Position numbers and translations under genes: made by a program. Below, piece after piece: positions 37,567 through 46,371 of a stretch of 64,000 bases of DNA. Within the stretch, counting starts at the first letter, position 1. Every line of letters starts with the position of its first letter. The stretch is taken from NCBI GenBank assembly GCA_965228005.1, contig CBDDGV010000001.1:1426001-1490000 (forward strand), written 5' to 3'. The stretch is from JBCCXZ01 sp965228005. GTDB taxonomy: Bacteria > Planctomycetota > Planctomycetia > Pirellulales > Lacipirellulaceae. The notes below the pieces were generated by a model that did no database searches, had not been told where the DNA came from, and was given only the letters and a program-made list of their open reading frames with translations.

Positions 37567-37711
37567 GATAGCACTCGACAGCGTCTCGTTCGCCCTGTAG
37601 TAACCAATCGCACAGACACCACGATCGCCTGTTGCCGATGATCCCCGGAGCCGAGTCGGCCTGTCGCCGGAACGAAAGCCTGTTCTCCGATACCATCCGA
37701 TCAGCAAAGGA

Positions 37712-37867
37712 ATGCTCATCGTGTTCAAGAAAAGTGCATTGCTCCTTGCCGCTGTTGTCTGTCTGCAAACCCTGGTTGGCTGCGCCGCACCCGTGGGGAA
37801 GGGCTGTTCCACCTGCGGAGGCTGCAGCGGCGGTTCCTGCGCAGTCGGGGGATCGGCAAGCAAGTAG
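37712..37867 (+). CDS. Small Cys-rich lipoprotein (51 residues)
   Basis: The ATG at 37712 follows AAAGGA by one base and opens a 51-residue frame ending in TAG at 37865-37867. A short signal peptide ends with the lipobox LVGC, giving a lipidated cysteine at residue 24. The mature part is only 28 residues and contains a further four cysteines in CSTCGGCSGGSC, a spacing that could hold a metal ion or cluster, or form disulfides. The frame lies in the gap between the divergent SDR and the GT2 gene, 54 bases before the latter. Small lipoproteins of this size are easily missed. I know no family for it. Confidence 0.7.
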   Translation: MLIVFKKSALLLAAVVCLQTLVGCAAPVGKGCSTCGGCSGGSCAVGGSASK

Positions 37868-37921
37868 CCTTACCGTAGTCGTACGGCGTATCGAGCGCAG
37901 CGGGCCGCGGGGCGATGGGGC

Positions 37922-38650
37922 GTGAACGACCTCTCTGAAGTGGCCGTCGTGATACCGGTCTACAACGAAGCCGCCTCGTTGCCGCTGGTGCTGCGCGACC
38001 TGCCCGCAGTCGGCCGCGTGGTGGTGGCCGACAACGGCAGCACCGACGGCTCCGCTGAAGCGGCCGTCGCAGCCGGCGCAACGGTCGTACGCGAGACGCG
38101 GCGGGGCTACGGCTCGGCGTGCCTGGCGGGTCTGGCCGAATTGCGGCGGACGCCGAGCCCGCCGGCCGCGGTGGCGTTCCTCGACGGCGACTACAGCGAC
38201 CACCCCGAGCTGCTGCCGGAATTGGCCGCACCTGTGCTGAACGGCGAGTGCGACCTGGTGCTCGGTTCGCGGATGCTCGGCGTGCGCGAGCCGGGCGCCA
38301 TGCCGCCACAGGCCGTGTTTGGTAACCGCCTCGCCTGCGGGCTGATGCGGCTGCTGTTCGCCGCGGAGTACACCGACCTCGGGCCGTTCCGCGTGATCAG
38401 CTGGTCGTCGCTCGAATCGTTGGCGATGCGCGACACCAACTTCGGCTGGACCATCGAGATGCAGATCAAGGCGGCCAAGGCGGGCCTCCGCTACCGGGAG
38501 ACCCCCGTGCCGTACCGCAAGCGGATCGGCGAGAGCAAGATCAGCGGCACACTTAGCGGCTCGGTGCGCGCGGGAGTGAAGATCCTGTGGACCATCGCCC
38601 GCTACGCCGCTTGGAAGCCCGGCTCCACGGAAGGCGGAAACCCTTCATGA
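37922..38650 (+). CDS. Glycosyltransferase family 2
   Basis: This 242-residue protein starts with GTG and is a GT2 enzyme: VVIPVYNEAASLP at the N-terminus, ADNGSTDGS for nucleotide-sugar binding, the DGDYSDHP divalent-metal motif, and GPFRVISWSSL downstream. No membrane segment is evident, so it probably works at the cytoplasmic face, making a lipid-linked sugar such as a polyprenyl-phosphate glycoside. Its TGA overlaps the ATG of the next gene by ATGA, so it is translationally coupled to the GT-C protein, a pairing typical of a sugar donor and its membrane transferase. Confidence 0.92.
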   Translation: MNDLSEVAVVIPVYNEAASLPLVLRDLPAVGRVVVADNGSTDGSAEAAVAAGATVVRETRRGYGSACLAGLAELRRTPSPPAAVAFLDGDYSDHPELLPELAAPVLNGECDLVLGSRMLGVREPGAMPPQAVFGNRLACGLMRLLFAAEYTDLGPFRVISWSSLESLAMRDTNFGWTIEMQIKAAKAGLRYRETPVPYRKRIGESKISGTLSGSVRAGVKILWTIARYAAWKPGSTEGGNPS

Positions 38651-40461
38651 GCCAGGACGCATCGGAAACCAGGGTCGCCCGCTTCCTGTCGGGTTCGGCT
38701 GTGCTGAAGGAACTCGGCGCTTCCATCGCGGCCATCTGCTTCGCGGTGCTCTGGATCAGCGGCTCCTTTGCAGCCGGGCAGCCAAAAACCGACAGGCCCA
38801 CGGTTCTGTTCTTGGCTCTGATGGCGGTTGCCACCGCTTTCTACTACACGTCTATAGTGGTTTCGCTCAGACAGTCCGACACGCCGCGTCTGCGTGTGGT
38901 GATCTGGTTCTTCGCGGTCCTCTGCCGGCTGGCGTTGCTTCCCTCGACGCCGATCCATGAGGTCGACCTCCACCGTTACATATGGGACGGCGCCGTCGTC
39001 AACGCCGGCGTCAGCCCGTACCGGTACCCTCCTCAGACGGTGATCGAGGCTGCCGAGAGGGAAGACCAGTCCGCCCTCGATCCGCAACTGCGGCGGCTTG
39101 TTGACGCACAAGCCCGTAGCGATTCGCTGCGTTCGAGCCTCGAGCGGGTCCACTACGAGTGGCTGCCCTCGCCGTACCCTCCGGTCAGCCAGGCGGTCTT
39201 CGCGTTGGCGGACGCCACGACTCCGGACGATGCGTCACCCCGCGGGCGGATGATGGTCCTCAAGGCGTGGATTGTCGCCTGCGACCTGGCGACGTTGTGG
39301 GTGGTGTTCGGGCTGTTGCGGCATTGCGGCCTGCACAGCGGCTGGGCGATCACCTACGCCTGGTGCCCGCTGGTGCTGAAGGAGTTCGCCAACAGCGGGC
39401 ACCTCGACTCGATCGCGGTCCTACTAACCTCTCTGTCGCTGCTATTGTTGGTGCGCTCCGGGAGCGGCGAACGCCTGCGCGGAAACCCGCTGCGCGGCAC
39501 GCTGCCGGCTGCATTAGTCTGGGCACTGGCGATCGGGGCCAAGCTGTACCCTCTCGTGCTGCTGCCGCTGTTCGCGACGTTTTGGTTCCGTCGCGGCGGT
39601 CGGAGGGCAGCCGGAATGGGGCTCGTCGCCTCGGGCGTGCTCTCGTTGGGGCTGCTGTGGACGTTGATTGCTTCAGGCGGTGCGGGTTCGCCTCAGGCAG
39701 AGACAATCGAGCTGACGCCGCCCCCAGTCATGAAGCCGGATCAAGCCCCGACGCCCGCAAACCCTTCTGTCGGTCAGCCCGCGGTAGAAGCGACCGACTC
39801 CGCCGCGGGCCTCCGGGCCTTCCTGCAGTCGTGGGAGATGAACGACCTGCTGTTCATGCTAGTGCTGGAGAACCTGCGCCCCCACGAAGCAGAGCCGCCG
39901 CATGAGCGTCCCTGGTTCGCTTTCATGTCGGACGCCCACGCTACGGGCGTCACTGAGTCGTTCCGCTCGGCGCTCAGCCAGGGCCCTTTGGAGTCTCTTG
40001 GGATCGGGAGGCTCAGCGATCGGAGAGCTTCGTTCCTCCTAGCGCGATTGGTCACCGGGGTTGCCACTCTGTTGTTGGCTTGCGTATTCGCCTGGCGGGG
40101 TTCCAACCGCGACGCCACGCCCGAGCAAACGCTGCGGGCCGCGGCGTTGACCCTCGTGTGGTTCTGGCTGCTTTGCCCCACGCAAAACCCCTGGTACTGG
40201 TGCTGGGTCGTGCCGCTGTTGCCGTTCGTCCGCCTGAGGGCTTGGCACGCGGTCTCGGGCCTCGTGCTGCTGTACTACCTGCGGTTCTGGCTCGCGGCCC
40301 ACTTTGCGGAGCTGAGTGTCCTCGGTTCTCCCTATTACGGCTCCAACTTCTTCCACTTCGTCGTCGTGCCCGCAGAGCACGGCTTGGTGCTGCTGGCCCT
40401 GGCGTGTGAACATGTTTGGGCCACCATTCGCAGGGATCAAGAAGGCCCTCCGACGGATTAG
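38647..40461 (+). CDS. Polytopic GT-C-like glycosyltransferase
   Basis: This 604-residue membrane protein has about ten hydrophobic segments. A characteristic acidic loop after the first pair, IHEVDLHRYIWDGAVVNAGVSPYRYPP, matches the catalytic loop of polyprenyl-phosphate mannosyltransferases (MptA/GT87-like). The ATG at 38647 overlaps the stop of the GT2 gene. The protein would transfer a sugar from a lipid-linked donor, made by the GT2 partner, to an acceptor on the outer side of the membrane. A hydrophilic insertion around 355-450 (EAEPPHERPW) separates two hydrophobic groups. The acceptor is not known. Confidence 0.85.
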   Translation: MSQDASETRVARFLSGSAVLKELGASIAAICFAVLWISGSFAAGQPKTDRPTVLFLALMAVATAFYYTSIVVSLRQSDTPRLRVVIWFFAVLCRLALLPSTPIHEVDLHRYIWDGAVVNAGVSPYRYPPQTVIEAAEREDQSALDPQLRRLVDAQARSDSLRSSLERVHYEWLPSPYPPVSQAVFALADATTPDDASPRGRMMVLKAWIVACDLATLWVVFGLLRHCGLHSGWAITYAWCPLVLKEFANSGHLDSIAVLLTSLSLLLLVRSGSGERLRGNPLRGTLPAALVWALAIGAKLYPLVLLPLFATFWFRRGGRRAAGMGLVASGVLSLGLLWTLIASGGAGSPQAETIELTPPPVMKPDQAPTPANPSVGQPAVEATDSAAGLRAFLQSWEMNDLLFMLVLENLRPHEAEPPHERPWFAFMSDAHATGVTESFRSALSQGPLESLGIGRLSDRRASFLLARLVTGVATLLLACVFAWRGSNRDATPEQTLRAAALTLVWFWLLCPTQNPWYWCWVVPLLPFVRLRAWHAVSGLVLLYYLRFWLAAHFAELSVLGSPYYGSNFFHFVVVPAEHGLVLLALACEHVWATIRRDQEGPPTD

Positions 40462-40804
40462 TCAGCATTGTGTAGCCAGGCTCACAGAAGGCGGCCCCGG
40501 CGAGCCGTAGAGTTGCTCATCGACCGTGCGGATGCGGGGCCGGCAGTAACCCCCAACCCCAACCCGCCTGCTGCCCTCGGCAGCTTGGCACACTGCCGGC
40601 CCTGCCTCCCTGCGGTCGTCTTATCTCTGGACTTGCCATAACCGTCTCTCGGTATCGAGCGCCCGCCTGTTGGTGACTAGCTAGCTCGCCTGAAACGCGG
40701 TTTCTCCGTCCCTTTTCCGGTGTCGGCGCACGCCCCCGCTCTCTCTACACTCTGCCGCCCCGACTTCGACACTCGACTAGGCCTCTAAGGGTGCTGCGTT
40801 CCGC
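40462..40804. other. Intergenic region holding a nested inverted repeat
   Basis: The 343 bases after the GT-C gene have no credible gene. The only structure seen is the nested inverted repeat at 40537-40602, listed separately. The following gene starts at 40805. Confidence 0.4.
40537..40602. repeat. Nested inverted repeat downstream of the glycosyltransferase genes
   Basis: GGGCCGGCAGT (40537-40547) pairs with ACTGCCGGCCC (40592-40602), an 11-bp perfect stem. Within the 44-base interior GCTGCC-CTC-GGCAGC (about 40570-40584) forms a second hairpin. No T tract follows. It may end or protect the GT transcript. Confidence 0.45.
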
Positions 40805-42304
40805 ATGGTTGGTTCCAATAGCTCACGGTACCTGCTCGCACTGGTCTGTTTGACGCACCTCCACCTCTCCGCTCATGCCCAGTCGGACAATCGCGGGCCG
40901 CGCAGGAACCTGCAGCTGCAGACCGAGTCACAGGCCCCCTTCGGTTCCCAAGACGCACTCCGCCGGCCGCGCGGCCTCGCTGCGGCGAGCAGCGAACCCC
41001 CTTTGGCGCTGCAGGGCTTCTGCCCGGTCAGCCTCCGCGACCAACAGGCCTGGCGGGACGGCGACCGGCGGATCACCGCCGTGCTCGACGGACAAACCTA
41101 CCGGCTCGCAGGCGAGCGGGAGTACGACCTATTCACTGCAGCGCCGTTGCGGTACGCGCCCGCGCTGGGAGGAGACTGCCCCGTCGTGTTCGCCGAGAAG
41201 GGGCAACGCTCTCCGGGGGCCATCCAGTACGGCTTGATCCACGGCGGGCGAGCCTACTTCTTCGCCTCCGGGGCACACCGTGAGAAGTTCCGGAACGACC
41301 CCGGGCGTTACGCCGACGCCGACTTGGCCCTAGGCGGAAACTGCCCGGTCCGGTGGGTCGACAACAAACGCCGCGTCGCCGGCAGGGAGGACGCGACGCT
41401 CCTCGTGGCGGGCATCCGCTACCGGTTCGCCGGGCTGAACGAGCAGCAGAGATTTGTGGCCGGCGTCGCCGACTACCTGGTGGACGGCCCCCAACCAAGC
41501 TGGGCCCTGCACGGCTTGGACCCCGGCACGGCCATCTCCGGCCAACCGGTCAACCCGTTCCGGGCGCCGCAGCTAACGGGCAGCGGCCGGCGTTCCCAGC
41601 AATCAGCGGCCGCGACTGCTGGCTCATCCACCCGGGAGGGGCTCGCCGCCGGAGCCTCGACCTCAGAAGTGCTCGACTCCGCCGTCGCGGCGATCGTCGA
41701 GCCCCTGGACGGCGCCTCCTCGACCCCCAGCTACACGGATGCCGAGCCGATGCTGAAGGGCTTCTGCCCCGTGTCGATCATCACTGACCCGAGTTGGGAG
41801 CGCGGCCTTGAAGACGTCTCCGAAGTCTACGACGGCCGCCTCTACCTGTTCGCGAGCGAATCGAAGCGAGACACGTTCATCGCCGACCCCTACTTGTACG
41901 TCCCCGCACTGCGCGGCGCCTGCGTAGTGACCTACATCAAGAACGGGGAACTGGTGAACGGCTCGGTGCACCAGCCCAGGCGGTGCCCCAACTCCGGCCG
42001 GCTCTACCTCTTGGCCGGAGAAGCCGAGGCGGCAGCCTTCGATGCCGCGGCCCAGGACTTTCTGGATCTCGATCTGTTCCATTCCGGGACGTGTATCGTC
42101 ACGCTCGTGGAAGAGGGGAAACCAGTCATCGGAGACCCCAAGGTCGGAACCTGGTACCACGGGCTGCGCTACACCTTCTCGACCGCGGAGAAGCGTGAAC
42201 GGTTCCTAGCCGCCCCCGAAGAGTACCTCGCCTCGGCCGGGGACGTGCTGCCAGCGGCGGCGTTGGAGCTACTGCCGAATACAGAAGCGGCGGAGCTAGA
42301 GTAG
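40805..42304 (+). CDS. Secreted protein with six YHS-like repeats
   Basis: This 499-residue protein has a signal peptide (LLALVCLTHLHLSAHAQ). It is built from six units of about 52 residues. Each opens with a Cys-Pro-Val-like element (GFCPVSL, DCPVVFA, NCPVRWV, GFCPVSI, ACVVTYI, TCIVTLV) and closes with a YHS-like element: an aromatic strand such as YDGRLYLFAS, then F, a DP or AP, Y, and a Leu-rich end. The units are at about 71-121, 124-177, 179-230, 319-370, 372-427 and 429-479, two blocks of three with a low-complexity linker between. Units 1 and 4 share the longer GFCPVS start. YHS domains are usually single and metal-associated; here each unit keeps one Cys. Function unknown. Confidence 0.85.
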   Translation: MVGSNSSRYLLALVCLTHLHLSAHAQSDNRGPRRNLQLQTESQAPFGSQDALRRPRGLAAASSEPPLALQGFCPVSLRDQQAWRDGDRRITAVLDGQTYRLAGEREYDLFTAAPLRYAPALGGDCPVVFAEKGQRSPGAIQYGLIHGGRAYFFASGAHREKFRNDPGRYADADLALGGNCPVRWVDNKRRVAGREDATLLVAGIRYRFAGLNEQQRFVAGVADYLVDGPQPSWALHGLDPGTAISGQPVNPFRAPQLTGSGRRSQQSAAATAGSSTREGLAAGASTSEVLDSAVAAIVEPLDGASSTPSYTDAEPMLKGFCPVSIITDPSWERGLEDVSEVYDGRLYLFASESKRDTFIADPYLYVPALRGACVVTYIKNGELVNGSVHQPRRCPNSGRLYLLAGEAEAAAFDAAAQDFLDLDLFHSGTCIVTLVEEGKPVIGDPKVGTWYHGLRYTFSTAEKRERFLAAPEEYLASAGDVLPAAALELLPNTEAAELE

Positions 42305-42325
42305 CGAACCAAGTCGCAGAAACAC

Positions 42326-42838
42326 TTAGCGAGCCGGGGCCCCAGCGTACGCGTACGCTAGCAACACGGGGTCGGCGCCCGTGCGGATCAACTCGCGGGC
42401 GACCTCCTTGAGCGGCGTGTCCGGGTACATCTCGTTGTACTTGGCCCGGCAGATCTTGCAGTCGGCCAAGTGGCGTGCGACGCGCTCGAGCAGCTCCTCG
42501 TCGGTCATCCGTTTGGTCTGGAGCTGATGATCGTGGAACGCCTCGAACTGAGCCGCGCACACGCCGCAAGGGATGCCGCCGTAGGGCGGGATCTCCGTCC
42601 CCGCCAGGCCGGCCCCAGGTGGAACGCCGGCGGGCTCGGCGGGGTCTTCCGTGGCGAAGTAGTAGAACCCGCCCGCGACCATCAACAGGCAGGCGACGAT
42701 CGTCGGGCCGGCCTCAGTCCACTTAGACCTCCGGCGCGCAGCGGCAGCGGTCTGAGCAGCCCGCGTGAGTTCGCCCGCTGCGCACGGCGACCAGCCTTCG
42801 GCTGCGTCGCCTTCGCTATTCGGTAGGTTCTCGGCCAT
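42326..42838 (-). CDS. Single-pass membrane protein with C-terminal HX3CX2C motif
   Basis: This 170-residue protein has an N-terminal polar part, one membrane segment (about 46-64, TIVACLLMVAGGFYYFA), then a hydrophilic domain. That domain carries CGVC and, after a short helix, HLADCKICR, which fits HX3CX2C, the zinc-binding motif of anti-sigma factors (ZAS). In ordinary anti-sigma factors the motif precedes the membrane segment, whereas here it follows it, so an anti-sigma role is doubtful. A GTG two codons upstream is the alternative start. The tail meets the YHS-repeat gene tail to tail with 21 bases between. Confidence 0.8.
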   Translation of the reverse strand: MAENLPNSEGDAAEGWSPCAAGELTRAAQTAAAARRRSKWTEAGPTIVACLLMVAGGFYYFATEDPAEPAGVPPGAGLAGTEIPPYGGIPCGVCAAQFEAFHDHQLQTKRMTDEELLERVARHLADCKICRAKYNEMYPDTPLKEVARELIRTGADPVLLAYAYAGAPAR

Positions 42839-42944
42839 GTCCACTCTCCACTTCGGCGGGTCCGGCGCAACAATCCGCCTGCCGGCCCAGTCTTATAATC
42901 GGCTAACGCAGCCCCGTTTTCTGTAATTCAGCACACACAGCCGC

Positions 42945-43655
42945 CTACGCCTTTGCCAACCGCGGCACGGGAACGTTGACGCTGCTGGCAAGCTGCGGCA
43001 AGTCCTTGAGCACGATTTTCCTGCGGCCGATCGACAGCCGGCCCTCCGACTGCAGCTCGCCCAGCACGACGGTGACCGTCTCGCGGGTGCTGCCGATGAT
43101 GCTCGCCAAGTCCTGGTGAGACAGCTTGATGGTCAGCTCTACGCCCTCGCTGCCCGGCCGGCCGTACTTCTCCGCCAGCTCCAGGAGCAGGTGGACCAGC
43201 CGCTCGCGGTTGGAGCGGAACAGCAGGTACTGCAGCCGCCGCTCCACGCGTTTCCGCCGCAGGCCGAACAGTTTCGTGACCCCCAGCGCCAGGTGCGGGT
43301 TCTCCGTCAGCAACGCCTCCAGGGCCTCCCGCGGCATGAGGATGACCGACGACTTCTCGACCGCCTCGGCGTACTCCTCGCGCTCCGTCGAACCGGCCAG
43401 GGCCAACTCACCGAAGATCTCGCCCGGCTCGATAAACGCCAGGATCGTCTGCTTGCCCTCCTCGGTGAACCCGCCGATCTTCACCCGGCCTTCGGCCAGC
43501 AGCAGCACGGCGTCGGCGTGGTCGGCGGGCAGGTAGACGGGCGAGCCCCGGGGGAAGGTCTTCGACCGGCACCGGGCTTCCAGCCCCGTCAGCTGCTGCA
43601 TCGTGAGCTGCTGGAACAGGTCGCAGTGCTTCAGGTACCAGAGACGCTCAGGCAT
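42945..43655 (-). CDS. Crp/Fnr family transcriptional regulator
   Basis: This 236-residue regulator has a cyclic-nucleotide-binding-type sensor domain (GLEARCRSKTFPRGSPVY, ILAFIEPGEIFGELAL), a connecting helix, and a winged helix-turn-helix (LSHQDLASIIGSTRETVTVVLGELQSEG). The recognition helix SxRETV matches the Crp group. The sensor domain lacks the Fnr N-terminal Cys cluster, so a small molecule or redox-independent input is more likely than oxygen. The ATG at 43653-43655 is preferred over an in-frame GTG at 43676. It is a single gene near dihydroorotase, with no evidence that it regulates it. Confidence 0.93.
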   Translation of the reverse strand: MPERLWYLKHCDLFQQLTMQQLTGLEARCRSKTFPRGSPVYLPADHADAVLLLAEGRVKIGGFTEEGKQTILAFIEPGEIFGELALAGSTEREEYAEAVEKSSVILMPREALEALLTENPHLALGVTKLFGLRRKRVERRLQYLLFRSNRERLVHLLLELAEKYGRPGSEGVELTIKLSHQDLASIIGSTRETVTVVLGELQSEGRLSIGRRKIVLKDLPQLASSVNVPVPRLAKA

Positions 43656-43747
43656 CCGGGGCTCGGAGGGTTTCACAGGGGGTTCCGCGACAAGCGACCT
43701 ATCTTAGCGGCGCTGCCGGAACAGTCCAACGGACGACTCACGCCGCC

Positions 43748-45094
43748 TCAGCCCTGCGTGGCCCAGAATCCCCCGAGGGCGTGGTCGAATTCCGCTTCGT
43801 GGCCGAGTGGGTCCTCGGATATGCGACCGTCCCGGTAGGCCGCCCGGCCCATCACCCACGTGCAGACGGGCCAGCCCGTCAGCTCGCGGCCCGCCCAAGC
43901 AGACCAGCCGCACTTCGACTGCTGGTCTTCGTTTGTCACGGTCTGCTTGCGTTCGAGGTCGACCAGCACCAGGTCGGCGTCGCGGCCGACCTCGATCCGA
44001 CCCTTGTTGAGGATGTCCCACGTGCGGGCCGGGGCGTCGCACATCCAGTGGACGACCTGTTGGAGCGTGCAGCGTCCCTGGTGAACCTGATCGAGCATCA
44101 ACGCCAGCGAGGTCTGCACCCCCGGCATGCCGGAGGGCGACTGCGGGTAGGGCTGCTGCTTCTCTTCGAGCGTGTGCGGGGCGTGGTCGGTCGCGACTAC
44201 CTGCAGCGTGCCGTCCAGCAAGCCGGCCCACAGGCCTTCGCTGTCCGCGGCGGTCTTGATCGAAGGGTTCACCTGCATCAGTGTGCCGAGGCGGTCGTAA
44301 TCGTCCACGTTCAACAGCAGGTGGTGCAGGCAGGCCTCGGCAGTGAAGAGCTGGCGTTGGTTGCCCGTGATCTGCTCGCGGATGAGCGGCACTTCATCGG
44401 CGGTCGAGACGTGCAGCAAGTGGAACCGGTGGTTGTGGCGGCGGGCGAGGTCGAACGCCCGCTCGGTGGCGATCACCGCGGCCCGGTGGTCGCGGACGCG
44501 TGAGTGGTCGCGCACGTCGGAGGTTGGGCCGATGCGTTCTTTGTTCTCGCGGAAAGTGGCTTCGTCTTCGCAGTGGGCCGTGATCGGGAGAGTCGTTTCG
44601 GCGAAGATCCGCTCGAGGGCGTCCTGGTCGTCGACCAGCAGGTCGCCGGTGCTGGAGCCGATGAAGATCTTGATGCCCGGCGTGCGATGGGCTTCGCGGA
44701 GGTCGGCGACGTTGGTCGGGGTGGCCCCGACGTAGAAGCCGTAGTTGACGACGCACTTCTCCGCCGCGAGGGCGAGCTTCGCCTCCAAAGCGGCCTGGTT
44801 CGTGGTGGTCGGCGATGTGTTGGGCATCTCCAGGAAGGTGGTGACGCCCCCTCGGGCGCAGGCCCGGGAGGCGGCGCGGAGGTCTTCCTTGTGCGTGAGG
44901 CCCGGCTCGCGGAAGTGGACCTGGTCGTCGACCACGCCGGGGATCAGGTGCAGCCCCGCGGCGTCGACCGTCTCGTCGACGGCAACCTGCGGGGCGGGGT
45001 CGATGTCGGCGATCTTGTCGCCCTCGATGACCACCTCGACCCGGGCGATCTCGCGGGGCAGGACGACGTCGGCGCCGGTAATGCGTGTTTTCAT
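43748..45094 (-). CDS. pyrC: Dihydroorotase
   Basis: This 448-residue amidohydrolase catalyses the third step of de novo pyrimidine synthesis. It shows the class I pattern: GVVDDQVHFREPGLTHKED (D56-E63 region), EMPNTSPTTTN, a metal-binding HCED (His in ITAHCED), LLHVST, and TDHAPHT with the catalytic Asp. The first His of the usual HxH pair is Gln (Q58), a feature I recall from Bacteroidetes-type PyrC, so the enzyme is probably active. The C-terminal RxxDLVLVDL strand closes the family fold. Longer minus-strand frames through this gene are artefacts. It lies 50 bases from the polymerase gene. Confidence 0.92.
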   Translation of the reverse strand: MKTRITGADVVLPREIARVEVVIEGDKIADIDPAPQVAVDETVDAAGLHLIPGVVDDQVHFREPGLTHKEDLRAASRACARGGVTTFLEMPNTSPTTTNQAALEAKLALAAEKCVVNYGFYVGATPTNVADLREAHRTPGIKIFIGSSTGDLLVDDQDALERIFAETTLPITAHCEDEATFRENKERIGPTSDVRDHSRVRDHRAAVIATERAFDLARRHNHRFHLLHVSTADEVPLIREQITGNQRQLFTAEACLHHLLLNVDDYDRLGTLMQVNPSIKTAADSEGLWAGLLDGTLQVVATDHAPHTLEEKQQPYPQSPSGMPGVQTSLALMLDQVHQGRCTLQQVVHWMCDAPARTWDILNKGRIEVGRDADLVLVDLERKQTVTNEDQQSKCGWSAWAGRELTGWPVCTWVMGRAAYRDGRISEDPLGHEAEFDHALGGFWATQG

Positions 45095-45144
45095 GCCTCC
45101 ATTCTCGGGCTTGCGATCGGTAACGCAATCCGCTCCGCGACGGG

Positions 45145-46371
45145 TTACGCTTCGCTCTCGGCGACGACGTCGGGGATGTGGGTGAAGGCGATCCGCATGG
45201 GGGCCTGCTCCTGGGCGCCGTGCATCGAGGCGAAGTAGACCGAGTTGGGGCCGAGCTTCTCGTTGATGTCGTCGATCGCCCGGGCCGCGCGGGTGTTGCG
45301 GCGGTCTTCCTCGAAGAGCGGGAGCGGCGTGCAGCTGCCGGGGGTCAGGTCGAACAGCACCATGCCCGCGTTCAGCGGCGTGCCTCCGCGGGGGCGTTCG
45401 GCCCAGGCCTGCTCGAAGGCGCGGAGCATGCTCTGGGTGTCTTGGCTGGAGCCGAGGTAGCGGGTCACGCGCCAGCGGGGCGTGTCGCCGACGTAGGTGA
45501 GGGTGAACTGGATGCGGCGGGCCCAGCACTCGAGCCGCCGGAGCCGGGCGGCGGCCTTGTGGATCAGGCGGACCATCACCGAGCGGGCGCCGTGGTCGGT
45601 GCGGAAGGCGGGGGCGAGGACGTGGGAATGGCTCACCGAGCGGCGTTTCGTTTCGGGCTGCCGGTACTCCTTGCCGCGGAGCCAGTGCCACCAGTAGTCG
45701 CCGACCACGCCCTGCCAGACGTCGATCATCTGCTCCCGCGGCAACGCACAAAGCTGGCGGACCGTGTGCACGCCGCAGCGTTCGAGCCGGGCGTGCATCC
45801 CGCGGCCGATGCCGGGGAGGTCCCGCAGGTCGAACTTGTAGAGCTTCCGCGGGAGGTCGGCGGGGGTGATGGCGACCAGTCCGTCGGGCTTCTGCAGGTT
45901 GGTGGCGACCTTGGCGAGGAAGGCGTTGGGCGCCAGGCCCACCGAGCAGCGGAGGGCGGACCCCACCTGCTGCGCGACCGCGTCTTTGACCCGCTGGCCG
46001 ACCTGCAGAGCGTCCTCCACACGGCGGTGGTGCAGCGAGAGCCGGCAGGCCATCTCGTCGATGGAGCAGACCTTCTCGACGGGGAGGACGGTCTCCACGG
46101 CGTCGATGATCTGCTTGTGGACGCGGATGTACTCCTCGTGCCGGGCGTGGATCAGCCGCAGGTGCGGGCACTGGCGGCGGGCCTGGCCCACATTCGTGCC
46201 GGTGCGGACCCCGTAGGGCCGGGCCTCGTAGCTGGCAGCGATGCAGCAGGTGCGGTCGGTCATGACGGGCACGACCGCCACCGGCTTGCCGCGCAGCTCG
46301 GGCCGGAGGTGCTGCTCGACGGACGCGAAGTACGCGTTCATGTCCAGGAATAGCCAGTCGACGCTATGCAT
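45145..46371 (-). CDS. Y-family DNA polymerase (Pol IV-like)
   Basis: This 408-residue protein is a Y-family translesion polymerase. The catalytic carboxylates are present: D10 in LFLDMNAYFASVEQ, and D105 and E106 in CSIDEM, so it should be active, unlike ImuB-type members. The finger, palm and helix-hairpin-helix segment (RDLPGIGRGMHARLERCGV) and the C-terminal little-finger domain follow. The ATG at 46369-46371 is chosen; a GTG four codons upstream is the alternative. A 15-base element overlapping the start resembles an SOS box, as expected for such a gene. The C-terminal SESEA end has no obvious clamp-binding motif. Confidence 0.92.
   Translation of the reverse strand: MHSVDWLFLDMNAYFASVEQHLRPELRGKPVAVVPVMTDRTCCIAASYEARPYGVRTGTNVGQARRQCPHLRLIHARHEEYIRVHKQIIDAVETVLPVEKVCSIDEMACRLSLHHRRVEDALQVGQRVKDAVAQQVGSALRCSVGLAPNAFLAKVATNLQKPDGLVAITPADLPRKLYKFDLRDLPGIGRGMHARLERCGVHTVRQLCALPREQMIDVWQGVVGDYWWHWLRGKEYRQPETKRRSVSHSHVLAPAFRTDHGARSVMVRLIHKAAARLRRLECWARRIQFTLTYVGDTPRWRVTRYLGSSQDTQSMLRAFEQAWAERPRGGTPLNAGMVLFDLTPGSCTPLPLFEEDRRNTRAARAIDDINEKLGPNSVYFASMHGAQEQAPMRIAFTHIPDVVAESEA

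Noticed and set aside
43748..45094. Loss of a metal-binding His in dihydroorotase (Gln58)
   Set aside because: The DDQVHFREPG form is, to my recollection, normal in a subgroup of PyrC proteins, so it is not evidence of an inactive enzyme.
43748..46171. An 807-codon minus-strand frame that would join the polymerase and dihydroorotase regions
   Set aside because: Only the part from 45094 on reads as dihydroorotase. The earlier part is out of frame with the polymerase and Arg/Pro-rich.
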